Of a stretch of DNA of 64,000 bases, positions 14,201-30,940 are shown piece by piece. The notes beneath the pieces were generated by a model, which did not search any database, was not told where the DNA came from, and saw only the letters and a program-made list of their open reading frames with translations. Made by a program: the position numbers and the translations under genes. The DNA comes from Lucifuga dentata (taxonomy: Eukaryota; Chordata; Actinopteri; Ophidiiformes; Bythitidae), in contig VXCM01002132.1 in the NCBI GenBank assembly GCA_014773175.1, forward strand, positions 90,237 to 154,236. The letters are read 5' to 3'. Each line of letters starts with the position of its first letter. The first letter of the stretch is position 1.

Positions 14201-17200
14201 AATGTGCTGCCACAGGCGTTGCCCTCCCTGACGGATGTGTTCATTCGTTACTGAGTTACCTGATCTCTCAGCTCCTGTGCTGTCTTCAGATTCCCACACA
14301 GATCGTCCGTCCTGCCAACAAAAGCTGGATTCAGCTCCTGGATACAGACATGAACAAAGGGGTCAGGTGTCAGCTGAGCATTTCACTCAGATTTACACCA
14401 AAAAGAGTTTCTGTCACATTGGCCTAATTGTATGGTTCTGCAGGGGAGAAGGAGCTGGGACAGAATATTTTGTTACTGTGCTAAGCTCACGTTACTGCTC
14501 TGAATGGCCTGCCGACACCGTGAGCCATGATTGTACAATTGCGGTTTGTGTGTGCTCGCTCACGGCAAATGGGGCAAATTACAAGCTATGAACTGAATCC
14601 ATAGCATTAACGACACAATGAATCCTACACAGATCTTCAGAATTACATTGAGAAAGTATTCAAATGATCCTGTAGACATACTGGGCCTTCTTACAGCCAT
14701 TAGGGGACAGAAAAACTAACTGTGAATGAATGAGTTTGTAACTGAATATGGACGCATGCTTCACATACAAATACTGCATAAATATAGTAGTTTATAATCA
14801 GGTAACAAACACTTTACACTCAAAAACAGAAATATATTAAAAACCTAATGTACTGTTAAAATGTGTTATTATAAATATACACTATGAGCAAAACTGACAA
14901 ATGCCATGAATGTATTGAATAAAAAAAAATTTTTTTAGAAGAGTGTACAGCTCTATATCTCATGTTTGTAGTTTTTATCTGGCAGATTTCTTCACTACCC
15001 ATGACATACAGGTCACATATGGACTTAGCATGTACACTGTACGTTCATATATGATAGAAAGACATATAAAACCTAAAAGACCCGAAAACTATGGTGTAAT
15101 TTTCTTGTCATCTTTTATCATTTTCTCATCTGTCCCACTTACTCATTGTGTTCACTCACCTGAGGGCTACATGCCTGTGCTAGGGTCTGGGCCACTCCCT
15201 TTAGCTGCTGCAGCATGACCTGTAGTTCCTCCTGTTGCTCCATGACCTCTGGCACCTCTGCACTGTTCACTTTCAGGGTCAGTGGGAGCAGCAACTTAAG
15301 GATGGACCCCACGTCCTGCGTTATCTAAGTAAAACGAGGAGAGGAAGCAAGTTACTTAGTGTTAAATATTATCTTTCAAGCAGCTGAGGGTATAAAGTTT
15401 TGACCAATCTATTAAATTTCTTAATTCATAACCAAGATTGGGTAGATTGTGGTTTTGATTTACTTTCAAGACAGAATAAATGTAACTTGGAAGCTGGTAC
15501 AGTATATTTGGCCTACATAAAGACAGACTGTTAAAAATGAGCTGTTCTTGAGAAAGTGGGTAAAAAAAAAAAAACCAAAAAAAAAACCAAGGGAATTCTC
15601 CTTTTCTCTCTAACCTGTCACATTTTCTCCTGGCATGCAGTACTTCTTCATGACATCAGGTATGTACACAACGGGAGGTGTAAACATGACCTCATCACAC
15701 TGTTTAACTTCCTTGAGTCAAATATGCAGCTTGATAACAATTTGAACAAGTTAAACCAGCAGAGATTACCTTTCTTATGATGGCACCGATTATTTGATAC
15801 AGGAATTGAAAGGACTAAAGCAATGAAACACTCCTACAATGTGGCTATGACAAACAGGAAACGTAGCGAATGACTCATGGGTGCAGTCACACGTCACATT
15901 TTCCTGCTGGAACAAAACAATAACAGTAGACCAAGATTTTCAGAACTGCTTCACCATCACAGAGTTTCAAAATTCTGTTTTCTGAGATGCAGCTTGTTAT
16001 CTACTGTTATTTTGGGTGTCTTCATTTTGTAACTCGCACCTTTACTGTGGCATTGTGTCCTTGCATCGAACAGAAGTCACACGGTTATGGAGAACTTGGA
16101 CAAAATGTTCTGTTCATCATGTTCCACTCTACAAAGACAGCTACTTGAATGTGAAAACAATTTAAATCTTTCTCAAAATCCACTTCTTGTTAGAAGATGT
16201 GGTGCCAGTCTGGAAAGATGTCATGCTTATTTCTGGAAACTCTTTGTTCAATATTCTTATTTTCTGTCATCACAAAGGAACACAATTTCCCCTCACAGCA
16301 TACATGAATCACACAGGCACAACGAGAATAGAACAAACCCAAAACTAAAACTTATCAACCAAAGAGCAGCGATACAGTGCAGCCACACAAAACAACTCTG
16401 GTGTTTTTGTCAGTTATTCATCACACTGCCTCGTTTATGTTGTATTTTCACATTTCTACTTCAGGGCACAGACTTTCATTTTGTGCAATTACTACACATC
16501 ACAGCTTCTCTTTGTGCAAGTTCTCACAATTTCTGTTTTCATACTTGATCACTTAACCAGTTTCATTTATGTAGACTTTAACTTGTAACTCTACTACTCA
16601 ATGTTGTTATTTGCTACCCTTCTTCCTTTACCACATCCAAAATGGATATTGACTGACCGACCAGACAATTCTCATCATTCCCTTCTGCTTTACAGTAATT
16701 CTGCCATTTTCCAAGTCTGATTCAGGGAGGCTGCAGGTTAAGTACCGTAACGAACACGTCCCTTTCCCTAGTCATGGCCTCCCTCTCTTCCTGGAGAATG
16801 CCAAGTTTTTCCCAGGCCAGATAGGATATTTAATCTCTCCAGTGTATTCTGGCTCTGACCCATGGTCTCCTCCCAGTTGAATGTGCCCAGAATACCTCCT
16901 CAGAGGTGTCCAGGAAGCATCCTGATTAGATGCTTTAGCCACCTTAGCAGGCTCCTTTCACTCCAAGCTCTCTTGTGTTGTCTGATATCCTCAACCTGTC
17001 CCTAAGGGTGAGTCCTGACACCCTGCGGAAGGAACTATTTTCGCCCGCTACAAATGAAATTGAAAATGCAAAAGAAGCACTGCCCTAAATTATATCTGGT
17101 TTGAGAAATACATACCTACATATATTTGAGTGGTATTATTTGTGTCTTCAACTTTTCCTAATAGGGAATCAGCCAATTATTTCTCCTGTTTTGCCATAGT

Positions 17201-20200
17201 GGTTTATTATAGTGAGTTGTGACTATCTAGACATGTAGTCCTATTCTTTTGGTACCTCTTCTTTGCTAACTCCCAGGCCTGCGGCGTCCAAGCTGCTCTC
17301 CAGTTCCGACAGCAGTGAGGCGTCTCCGTGGCTCCTGGCTTCCTGCAGTAACACCTCCTCCTGCAGCTCCTCCACCTGGGCCTGCAGCTGCTGGGATCGA
17401 CCCCGCGCTGCCTCCACCTCCTGCCGCGACTCATTTAGCTGAAACCATAAGCATGAACACACACACACACACACACACATAAATGATTCTGAAGTTAGCC
17501 AGTGCAACAAAATTTCATCCTTAACAGAAGGTAATCTTGCTGGAATTTTAACCTATGTATCCTCATAAATCATATTGATAATAAACACAGGCAGATCTTT
17601 GTGACAATAGAAAAGTTAATACTCATGGTCACATGCTGTAATTCAAATAGATTAAAACATGAAGCACGTGTTAAAACTTCTGCCAACATTCAACGAGAGA
17701 GAAATCCTGACATGCCAGATTCCAGTCTCCAAGCCAACACGAAACTAACTGAACACGAAAGGAATCCAGATTTGCAAGTGACAGTTATGATGAGGTGATT
17801 GTTAAGTAATACTTCCTACTGAAACCCAGGCTGCCAGGCAGGGAGCAGAAATCTCCTTTATTATTGAGGCTTTTCATACACATGGACAACTATGCAGTGT
17901 GGCTTTGTGTTACAACTAAGCACAAAAAAAATCTGTATTTATTTTAAAATCTGTTCACATGGTCACTTTATGAGGATTCATCTGCCATTATGGGAACCAT
18001 CAACTGTTCCTTGTCATGTTAACCATTTATTTTAGGGTTAAGACTTGGAGTTAGGCATGTAGAGGTTGTGGTTATGGTTGGGGTAAGCCTCCAGGGAATA
18101 CATGTAAGTCAATACAATGTCTGAAGTAATGTGGCACAAGTTTTGGTGTGTGTGTGAACCTGCTGACTGTGCTGCTCATTGAGTTGGTCCTGCAGAGCGA
18201 GGCGTGTGTGTAAAGAGGCCAGATTTTCCCTCAGCTCAACGTTCTCCTGACAAACACTTTCCAAACGCTCCTCCAACACCTGTTCCTTCTGACTGAGACG
18301 TAAAACCTGGATATAAACAGACACACACACACACACACACACACACACGGTTCACAAACTGGACTATACATATCTTAAATGAGGAAAAGTGATTTCTAAC
18401 TTCTACCCTGAAAGATAAACTCCCACAACTGCAACTCCTTCCTGAAACTACAACTTATTTACTTGCATCACAATCCAAGTGATGAAAGCAGCAAGGCAAA
18501 TGAATACAGGTAAGATGCATAAATAAGAAACAATTTTGATAGGAAATGTGAATACACACAAAGCCAGACTTGTGCAGTGTGTTCTGTCATTCTGTCCTTG
18601 TGGATGCATGGTGCTCTGTCAATTTAGCATCAACAGTTAGAGCTGGATTAGCTTTAGCTTCAGCAATTTGTGTTAGCGTTAAGGTGTTTGGTTGCACTTG
18701 CATGTGTGTATGTGATTTTGTGTTTCTTTTTTTTTTTTTTTTNTTTTTTTTTTTTTTTTCTCTTGTGCACAGTAGTTACCTGCTCCCTCATGGCACTGAT
18801 CAGCTCCTCTTCCTGCGGCCTGTTATGGCTTCCTTTTTGCTGGAGCTCCTGTTTTAGAGCCTGCAGCTCACTGGACATGGCTCTCTCCACCTCCATTGCC
18901 TACCCGGGCAGAAACACACACAAACACACACCATAAAGATCACAAAAACACATGAGATGAGATAAAGCTTTTTTTTTTTTTTAAAGGAGAGAATATGTGA
19001 GGGTTATAGATGGGAAAACAAATACACACATCCCAAAATGTAGCTATGACCAGGACAAGTGGAATCATACATATGCATTACTCAGTTAGAACAGTATGGA
19101 GTCTTTCGTGAGGCATGAGGTTTAAGAACAATGAGGCCAAAATCCTGAAAACTAAAAATAACTGATTCTATAACAGAAGATTGCTAAAGGATCAAATGTC
19201 ATAAACTACAAAATATAAAAACAAAGTCTATATGATACCTGCCTGAAAGCTGGGGATTAGATGTCTAAAATTCCATATCTCTGAGGTATTGTTTTGCTGT
19301 ACATCTCTTTGTAAATGGAAAACCAGAGACGGCTTCCGTTGCTGCTTATGTACCAATCGCTCGTGGCTACAAGTTGTTTTGGTAATAGAACAAAAAGTAA
19401 CACGCTCCACGTGATCATCGTTTCAACCGAAAGTACTAAAACTGAATTGGTTAATCATACTTTCACAGAAGTTCAGTACCAGAATCAACATGATTCTGAA
19501 AAACAAACACTCAGGAGCCTTTGTGTTGTGCCAGATCTGTAGCCCCAGTCCACAAACCACCCCATTGCTCTCTCAAACCCCCTTCCCCCAAGTCCTGGAC
19601 TGGGACCCTGACTCAGCAGTTTGTCAAAACCCTGTCAGGTCCCATCACAGTCTCATAATACAAGATGAAAGGTCGGGGTCTGTGGCAGATGGAGCAGAGG
19701 GCATCTTGGTCTTGGCAGTGACATCATCATGCCACATTAGACAACAATGTGGTGGGGGGGGGGGGNTGGAAATTAGGGGGGGTAAGAAGAGGGAAAACTT
19801 GCATTGTGTGTGGGAGCATACAGAGGAAATCAGGAACGCAGACAGCATAAATTAGAGGGAAAGTGTATGTGGAGAGAGAGAGAGAAGAGTTAAGCACTAT
19901 TGGACAAAAACAAAACATAGCATGCAGACACAGTTGGAAGGGGGNCGAAGATGAACGCTTGTGTCCATGCGTCGTCATTATACTGCCTCATCTCATCAAG
20001 AGGGGTCCACAATAGAAGCAGCGACCCACTGAGAATCACCAGAATTGGGACTGGAAGGAGGACGCTCCATTTGGTAGGGACACAAAGATAGGACGATATC
20101 CCCTCATGTGGCCCCCCAGCCCTGGGCCTAAGCTGAGGTCTCTAGCAGCTGACTCCCCCAGCTACAGCAGGGCCCCTCAGGGACCGCTCTGGAGACAGCT

Positions 20201-23200
20201 TTCCCCTGGGATGAAGGGATGTTGTGGGTATGAGGAACAACATCAAAGGAGAGAATGAAAGATTTATATCTCTCTGCCATGTATATTGTCTTTTTCTTTT
20301 TGTCTGGGAGCGGCGTGATGCTGTCAGAGGGCAGAGGTCATGGAGGGCTTTGCTTCTGTTTGAGGCGTCTCCATTTACAATAACGGAAATCCACAGTGAG
20401 GGATCTGCCGCAGTTGTCCACTCCCCCACTCTGTTCCACAGCCATGCAGACTGATCAAGTGACACTGCAGGAGTTTAAACATTAATTTGTTTTTCACCTG
20501 TTAACCATACATAGAACAGACCTGCTTACATCTGACAACCAGGTTATGTTGTCTACATTTTCATTTTGCAAATTTTAACTAAATATTACTCTGTTAAAGA
20601 AATCTGATTCAATATTGACTGTAGCTAAGCTTATTGAAGCTGTGGTAAACATGAATTATGAGAACAAAATTATAAATGACTAACACTCACATGTCTGTGT
20701 TTAATTTAATTTGACACAGATCCAAAACAATGTCCTGAAATTACTGTTTGAGTTATTGATGTTATTGATGTCCTTAAAGTTGATGATTTTTGTAGAATGA
20801 ATGTTACTGTAATTGGCTGACCGTGAGCTGAACTCCTGTTCTGAACAGCCCCAAAATTATCAGCATTTCCAGCTTATCACACTATGATCATACTCCCTTT
20901 CCAGAATAGTATTCCTTAGTAAACCTGTTTATATCCAGGTTTCCCTAATTTCCAATAAACTGTCTTTTGCTGTAAATCATTTCTCATAAAAATATACAGT
21001 ATATATACAGTATATATATAGATATAGATATATATATCTATATATATATATATAGATATATATATAAAACTAAATCATCAAAATGCCTTAACCTCATTTT
21101 TCTTAAGTATAAACAATCCTATAACCTTTTGACTTCAACTAGTCAGAATTTTAGATTTTTGTTTGGTTCTTGTGATGTGCACATTTTGGGACTGCCTGAA
21201 AATCCCCCAGAAAAACTTACTCAAGTTACAAATTAAATAAGTGATTCATCAGATTCAAAACTAATTCATTAATGCTTGACGTAACCGCTCTCAAGTTGGT
21301 TTTGCGGAAATGATAACATGGGAAACATTGTCATGATAGATGCTAAGAAAAACACACTGGCATCACAAGACACTCCGACGTGTTTTAATTCCAATTTCCT
21401 TGAACCTGGGCTACTGTTGGAACAGTCAGTACGAAATCATGTGACAACCTGCCAACGTTTCCTTAACAGCACCAGAAATTATTTTTAACTCAGCAAACAT
21501 CAGCAAATCTTTCCCATCACATAAGCGGTTGCTTTGTTATCGCTGGTAAACATGATGGATTCTCCTCTCAAGTTTCTGTGATGCCCTCCTCCAGATTCTT
21601 GCTCTGGTTACATTCTTATAGACACCATATAGTGTTTCAAGTCATTTAAGCCATGATGTACCAGAGCCACAATCCAGAATCTTCATTACAAGACATTTAA
21701 TTTGTGCTTCCAGTGACAGACATTATAAACACTACATAAGAACAATGTAACAGAAATACCATAAACAAATTTGGACTACAAGCTCCCTCTCCAAAATCTC
21801 TGAGGGTGTGCCTCAACAAACACACACAAACTCACAGGCACACTTACCATATCAGGCTGTAGGGATAACACTATTATTCAGCACATCGGGAAAGAGACGT
21901 CAGAAATAGAGCTGAGGATCACTTTCGTCACACTCTTCTGCTTCCTTTCCTCAAAAAATACACTCTTGTCTCGGGCTTGCATGACTCCAGAGTCCAAAGT
22001 CACTCAGATCTGAATCCAAATAAAACAACTTCCTCACTTCCTCCTCCTCCAGAGTCCAGACAGGAGTAGACACTTTTATCTAAAGTGACTTTTTCCTGAG
22101 CTTCTATAGACTCTGTTTTACACAGACTTGGACAGTTCTATATTCTAAAGACCTTGGCTCATGGCAGTATTATTTGGTTTCATTTTTAACTTTGCAGGAT
22201 TTGCACTTTTGCAAGTTGCTGTTTATTGTATAACTTCACAACAGCACTAGGCACTGCACTGCTAAGTGTTCGGTCATGTGTAACACTACACGTCACAGCT
22301 GACAGCAAGCAAAACAATCCCTTCCTTTCCAGGCTGGAAAAGTACTTGTGAGTGATTCAAGGGTGTTCAGCTGTGTGATCCAACCAGCTCCTCCAAGTTA
22401 ACTGATAAGAGGCCTTAAATGATGTCATTGGTTTGGTTTGACTCAGGATCAAAAGGCAAACTTTATGAATATTTAACAGGAACACATACAATACAACTTG
22501 ATAATGATTTTAGTTGAATTCAACTGGTCAATAATTTCCTTGTCTTTCCCATGTTCAACCACTTTGTTTTCACTTCATTTTACTAAAGAAACTGTATCTG
22601 ATTGAACAATATGATGTGTGCTCGTATCTGATTTTTTTGCTAACAAATGAACACATACACATGACTGGAATTAATAAAGTCAAAACAACTTAATGTGTTT
22701 CCTCTGTTCCTGTTTCCTCTGTCCTTGTTCTAAATTAAAATAAAGTCATGGCTTACATTCTCACTCTCCTTCTTGTGTATTTACATGTTGTTTACATTCT
22801 GCGGTAGACTGCAATGGATCATTTGCCTGAGCCCAGCAAATCCTCATGGCTACTGAGAGACCAAATTCACTTCTGACTCTGCCTCAGTCCCTCCTGCATG
22901 GATAGAAAGTCTCTTTTTATTCATCACTTTATTGCTTACACTTAAACAGTAAGCATTTTCCCATGGCCGTGCTCTGAGACTATTACCAGCCTGTGTGTCT
23001 GGCCTTGCTCTAGAATAGATTAGGCGGAGACAAACTGATACGTTAGCGGTTTGCATAGAACATTGAGTTTCTTTGTGTGGATTAGGTGACAGTCCATCTT
23101 ATCTAGTTGGACTCAAGCCTGTAGCCACAGGTTGTTTCACCGCAACTCCACTGCCTCTTGCATAGATTTCTTTGCATCTCAAATCTGCTCCAAAAGCTGC

Positions 23201-25327
23201 ATTACATTACAAAAGCATCTCTTTGCAATTTTGATGTATTTGATTGGCTTTTGTGATTAAATCTCCTTTCAACTTTCCAATCTTTTCATTTTGAACAATA
23301 ATGAAATCACAAATATGGCGTTATATCCACATCTTTTACTCCGCCATCAGTTTCGGTCACTCACAGTGCTGAGCTGTTCTCTGAGACGCTGAATGTGCTC
23401 ACTGTGTTCCAGCTGGATTCGACTCTTGTCCCTCTCCGCCTCGCTGAGGGCCTGGGTGAGCCGCTCCACCTGGGCACTCAGCTCCCTCACATCCCTCTCC
23501 AAGTCCCCCACCTGGCTCTCCCACTGGGTCTGGCAGCTCTCCAGCTTCAGCCTCAGCTCATGCCTGCCCTGCTCCAGCTCCTACACAGGGAGGAAAAAAA
23601 TTAACCGGCGATAGAGTATAATTGAAAAGGTAACAAAGGCCGGTGTTTATAGTATGTGTTGATTTGAAACTCAATCATTCTTGTTGGCATTGAGATCTTA
23701 CAACAATGACAATGAATTGTTTTGGAAGTTGAGTGACAAAATGTCCTGGTGAGTCTCTTTCCGTCCTGTAAAGGATCATGGGTAATGTGTGACAGCTGAG
23801 ATCTCACTGAATGAATGGCAGTGGAGTGTGGAGTGGAAATTGATATGAGTATTTATAGTACTCATTCATATTCTATGAAAAAAAAAAACATCAGTCAAAT
23901 TCAGAGCAGATAAAATTCCATACCACTGTAATATTTCCTGTATGCATCCATCTGCGGTTACATGGGAGCTAAACCTTTGCCATTTGCTTATATAACTTTG
24001 TAAAGTACGTTGCTGATTAGGCACCATGCCTAGTTTGACCCCACTCTGTGATTGAAGTCATGGTCAGACCTGATAAGATTCAAGATTTAGTGTCAGAAAA
24101 ACTTTAAAGTACACATCAGTAGTCACCCTGAGGAAAGCAATGAGGCCATTATTTAGTCTGTCACAAGCAGTCAGGCGTGTGTGATGCTGCAAATCAATGA
24201 CTTGTCTACACACAAGTGAAAGTTTGAAGAAAACTTCATTCACTTGTCACATGCTTGCTTCATTGCTGGGGTGGATTTATGTGTTGTTTTCTATTTTACT
24301 GGATTTTGTATAAAAATCAAAACGTCATTCTGAAGTATCCTAAATATTTGAATCGGAGGTAAATCTAAGAGCTTCACAGACTGTGACTGCAGAATTCACA
24401 AAGTGATGCTATAGGTGAATTTTAACTAAGTCAGTTTGACTTTACAGCTGCAGGTTCTCCGAGACTGCTGAGATTACTTGTCCAAAAACACCTCTGTACA
24501 GCTGTCTCTCCATAGAGTTACAGTATGTAGTCCATATTACACAAATGAGCAAAGAATGAGTACATTGTGTGCAGATCCACTTCAGTCTTTTAGGCAGTTT
24601 ATTAATGAAACTCTGGCTTATGTTGACCTTGAGCCTGTTTCATTGTATTGTAAGCTGTTTGGTGGTAATGATTATGCCAATTTTTTGTGTGCAGTTATAA
24701 TATACTGTGTTTTCCAAGAGTATCTTAATATATTAACATATATTTAAAAATATATTTGCAATGAATGATACTACATATGATAGGACTGCCTGCTGTTTTT
24801 CATAAAGAATATAACCACGTTTACCACATGTATCTGAATACATGGCCAGAAGAAAAGTAATAAATTTGGAAGTCCTCTCTTTTATATTATATAATAACAT
24901 TTTGTGTTATGATGAGGTTTGTCATTTGAAAGTGTTATGATTGAGCTTCAACGCATCAAGCCAAAGACCACAGTGTCCAGAACTGTTCCTGAAGTACACG
25001 CTTCAGCTGATCCAGCTTGTATTAAACCGTATTCTTATATATCTGATCTGGAATATGAAAAACAGAAGAGGATTTTCTTACCTCCAGCTTTTCGGTGTAT
25101 TGTTCATGGAGTTTTTCGCTCTGATCTTTCAGCTGACGGTTTTCCAGGAGCAATGCGTTTCCCAGCTGGGCAGCCAAAATAACCTCTTCCTCCTTTTGTT
25201 TCAAAGCAGCCAGAAGTTCATTGGGGTCTTGATAATCTGTTATTTTATCCGTTCCGTAGTCGAAGTAGAAATCGTCCTCCAGGTCCATAGTCTTCGTTTT
25301 AAAGCGCCATTCATCCAGACGATCCAT
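11234..25327 (-). CDS. BICD family-like cargo adaptor (BICDL1/BICDL2 type), coiled-coil dynein adaptor
   Basis: Ten coding exons (+ coordinates): 25082-25327 (ATG at 25327), 23365-23580, 18780-18899, 18160-18306, 17256-17438, 15160-15324, 14260-14337, 13164-13276, 12604-12724 and 11234-11470. They sum to 1,626 bases, 541 residues. Nearly all of it is heptad-rich coiled coil. Residues about 50-60 (ILAAQLGNALL) are the CC1 box by which BICD-type adaptors bind dynein light intermediate chain. TEKLE-ELEQGRHELR, QLSTAMEVER, SLLSELESSLD, AIRDRDEAIAKKN and LNNQLLEAIQRKLELSQ follow the BICDL1/2 order, and LEAWQDDI starts the last exon before a short Ser-rich tail. The family links dynein-dynactin to Rab6-type secretory vesicles. 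The segment that in BICDL1 holds LWEAYCQVRYLC was not found between 15324 and 17256. I cannot decide between bicdl1, bicdl2 and the fish paralog bicdl2l, so no symbol is given. Confidence 0.92.
11701..11827. repeat. 63-base exact direct duplication around a single N (probable assembly artefact)
   Basis: Positions 11701-11763 and 11765-11827 are identical and separated only by N at 11764. The unit starts CTTTTGACAATGTGACAATT. This is what unmerged overlapping contig ends look like. It lies in the last intron of the BICDL gene, between exons 11470 and 12604. Confidence 0.9.
16811..17052 (+). repeat. Degenerate teleost interspersed repeat (Rex3/RTE-like LINE 3' region)
   Basis: The stretch contains GTCTCCTCCCAGTTGAATGT, CCAGGAAGCATCCTGATTAG and CACCCTGCGGAAGGAACT, in the order of a very common fish LINE-derived repeat that I know from many teleost genomes. 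It is truncated and full of substitutions. It lies in the BICDL intron between exons at 15324 and 17256. The family name is from memory and less certain than the repeat call. Confidence 0.55.
18319..18349. repeat. (AC)n microsatellite
   Basis: A simple AC run lies 13 bases intronic of the BICDL exon at 18160-18306. A shorter CA run (17457-17480) lies the same way beside exon 17256-17438. Both stand in the polypyrimidine side of the acceptors when read on the gene strand. Confidence 0.9.
18900..23364. other. Large BICDL intron without recognised features
   Basis: This 4.5 kb intron holds A/T runs, N junctions at 19766 and 19945 inside or beside G runs, and a palindromic TATA/GATA simple repeat (about 20997-21066). 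No further exon with family similarity was found. Confidence 0.6.
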
Positions 25328-25830
25328 AACTTAGAATCAAACGCGCCTTGTGGATAAATACGGTGGTTTTACAAATGCTCTGGTAGTCAGTAAAAAAATG
25401 TCATATATTCATCAAACTAGTCATCCATTACAGTTGCATACTTAGCTCTCTCTCAGTGTGTGTGTGTGTTTGTGTGTGTGATTATAACCTGTGTTTGCTC
25501 TCTCACCGAAAGTGGGCTGATCCCTCTGTCAGGAGCAGATGACAGTTTGTCTCCGTGGGGAGTTTCCGCATCAGTCACCTGAGCAACATCAGCTTGCACC
25601 TGTCCCATTCAAGATTCAGAATGGAGCATGACTGGACAAAAAAAACAAAACAACAAAAAACCTCTAATACCGTTCTATTTTGATTTCTACGTACAGTATG
25701 TCTATGAATCTATGAATTTCCTCTCTGTGATATTCTTTGTCTCTCGCTAACACAACAACATACATGTCATAATCACATTGGAATGTGTGTTTCAAAATAT
25801 ACAAAATGGCATTATTGAAAATATGATGGG

Positions 25831-26224
25831 TGATCGATAAGTTCTGAGCCTGATATATAAGGAGGTGAGTAAGGGCTGTTTATTTTTGTGGAACTAATAT
25901 AATTCTTTAGGTTTACAATTTTAGAGGTAAGTTGTATAAAATGGGCAAAATAGGAAAACAAGTTATTATGTGCTTGCTGGCTGCTGACCATGACTGTGAG
26001 CTTATTCAGCACCCACCCTACTTACCTGATTTGCCTTTTCAGACATTAACCTCTTTCCAAAGTTGAAAAGGGCTTGGAACCTGGAGCCTCAGATGATGTC
26101 ATAACACATGTGGAGGATATATATATATATTTTTTTTTTACCCATAAGAAAATAAAGCTGAAATTAAATCCCAGCATTGGCAGCAGTGAGGTCTTTCCAT
26201 ACTAGGCTCAGAACTTATCAATCA
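25831..26224 (+). mobile_element. Internally deleted mariner (DD34D) transposon relic
   Basis: Terminal inverted repeats of 21 bases with one mismatch, containing GATAAGTTCTGAGCCT, lie at 25831-25851 and (inverted) 26204-26224. Near 26013-26075 the plus strand encodes fragments HPPYLPDL and, after a frameshift, DINLFPKLK. These match the conserved C-terminal block of mariner transposases (usually HxPYSPDLAPxDxxLFxxLK). Most of the gene is missing, so it cannot move itself. It lies between the divergent BICDL and fam98c genes. Confidence 0.75.
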
Positions 26225-28090
26225 GTTCTTACATATGGTAGGTATAAATCGCACTGCATTGTTTGCCTGAGCTGCAGACTTGAGAGCTGACTCGAGTGAT
26301 ACTTAAGTTGTGAAAATGAAGACCTGAAACATGACTTGGACTTGTTTTCAAAAACAAATAGTTGTTTATTTAGCCAATTCAGAATATGAATATGTAGCTC
26401 TTACAAAATAATATTTATACATTATGCACATATAAATATTATTTTGTGTATGGCTCCTTCTCTCTTTCCTGACAACGTCCCAGTCTTTCTCCTTCACCCA
26501 GCCAGTGATCAACAAGTGCACCTTGAATGCTCAGGGCTGCAAAGGATGAGGCAGGGAGGGTATGGTTCCTTTGTTTTGCCGCTTTCTATAGGTCAGAGGT
26601 CAGCCCCCAGAAGGTTTTGCAGGGGGCAGTATAAGTGGAATAAAAGACAAAGCTTCCTGACGCATGGCGGGGCTTTTGTTTTCAATGGGGCCACACTTCT
26701 GTACATATGGCAACAGGGAACATGCAAACTTAGAAACACTGTACATCAAGCCCAGGCATGTCCCACTGCTATTGTCTCCATTGTTCTTGTGCATTTTATA
26801 GGCTGCTGGTTGAAGAGCTTGATGAGATGTCTCTCATGTGTACCTTAAACCACCATGTCCATCCCTAACAAGAGGATGGAATCTAAATGTTTATGGCATG
26901 AATGGATATAGTAATGGATGAAGCTTGTCTTGCTACTCTAATATATGCACACATTCAATTAATTTGTTCTGAACTTACTCTCAGCATGGACTGAAGGAAG
27001 ATATAGAAATATACTTGTCAATTTATGACAGCGCTTTAGCGTCATCTAGTGAACATACACTGAAACAGACAGACCGGTGGTACATTTAGTCAGACTAGCT
27101 TCACCATAACATTATTATTTTAATGGAAATATGTTATATTCACAAATGTAAGTTCTGTTACTCTTTCCTTTAGAAAGCCAATATCTTATGGACTCTTTAA
27201 TAATTATGAATAACCAAAAAATGTCCTTACTATTGTCTTGATACACAGAATTTACCCTTCTTTTATTAAAAAAAACTGTCTAACTTTCAACTGATGTGTG
27301 TTATTTGTATGCTGTTATGGCTTCTCTACTCAATAAATGTCTCAGAAAAAAACATAATGCCCCCCATAAACAATGTTAAACCAAAACAATTAATGATATT
27401 ACAAGATTAGTCCAAACAGGAGGTGAAGGCCCCAGCTAAAATGAAAACAAGGATGGAGAAGCTCATCTAGACCAACTACACAGTGGGCCATCTGATCCAG
27501 GCTCTCCCCCAAACTTACCAAAACATAGTAACATAACGTCATCAAAACTAAAGCCTGAAAAGGCATTACTATCACCTCCAACTCAACCCAAAAGCAACAA
27601 CTTAAAGAAAAGAAAAGTTTGTGCTATACGATCAGATCTCTCTGCCTTTGTCACCCTCTGCTCTCCATCTTCTCTCTTTTAATGGATCTAGGCTGGATCG
27701 GCTCAGGTCTTTGTCATTAGGCTCCCTGGAGGGAGGAAAAGCCAGAGGTAAAAAATAAAAGCAAAGGGTGAGGCAGAGCCACCAGAGACTGTGTGTAACA
27801 TATGCCTTTGTTGAATTATTTTTGCTTCTTATGAATTATTTTTCATGTTCATGCTCAATTTGACCTAATATTGTCTTATGTTCTCAATGTTTGTTTTTTT
27901 CCCCACTGGTCTAATTAACACAGAAACTGCTCTGCTCCAGTACAGTAGGTGGCGGTGTGGTTTACAACCCGCCAATAAAGTCCGCGTGGAAGATTCAGAG
28001 CAATTTGTAAATAGGCTCTAACTTCCTCTTATCGTCAAGGATTTAGTTGAGTACATTGATATTTACATATGTAAACTGTAATTTAGTTTA
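26225..28090. other. Intergenic, upstream of fam98c
   Basis: No exon was recognised. Just before fam98c, around 27940-28000, the base composition becomes more CG-containing, with a GCCAATAAAG motif (a CCAAT box) at about 27971. This is a plausible fam98c promoter, without a TATA box. Confidence 0.5.
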
Positions 28091-28095
28091 AGAAA

Positions 28096-30940
<2,845 letters not shown>

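Noticed and set aside
16087..16548. 153-codon plus-strand open frame
   Set aside because: It lies in a BICDL intron on the opposite strand, has no family resemblance, low-complexity composition and no splice or promoter support. Likely chance.
20996..21070. Palindromic ATATAGATATA stretch as a possible hairpin RNA
   Set aside because: It is a plain TATA/GATA simple repeat; any fold comes from its composition.
23393..23614. Two overlapping plus-strand open frames rich in Ser/Leu
   Set aside because: They are antisense shadows of the Glu/Gln/Leu-rich coiled-coil exon 23365-23580.
26444..26848. 134-codon plus-strand open frame
   Set aside because: It lies in the BICDL-fam98c intergenic region without recognisable domain, splice partners or codon pattern.
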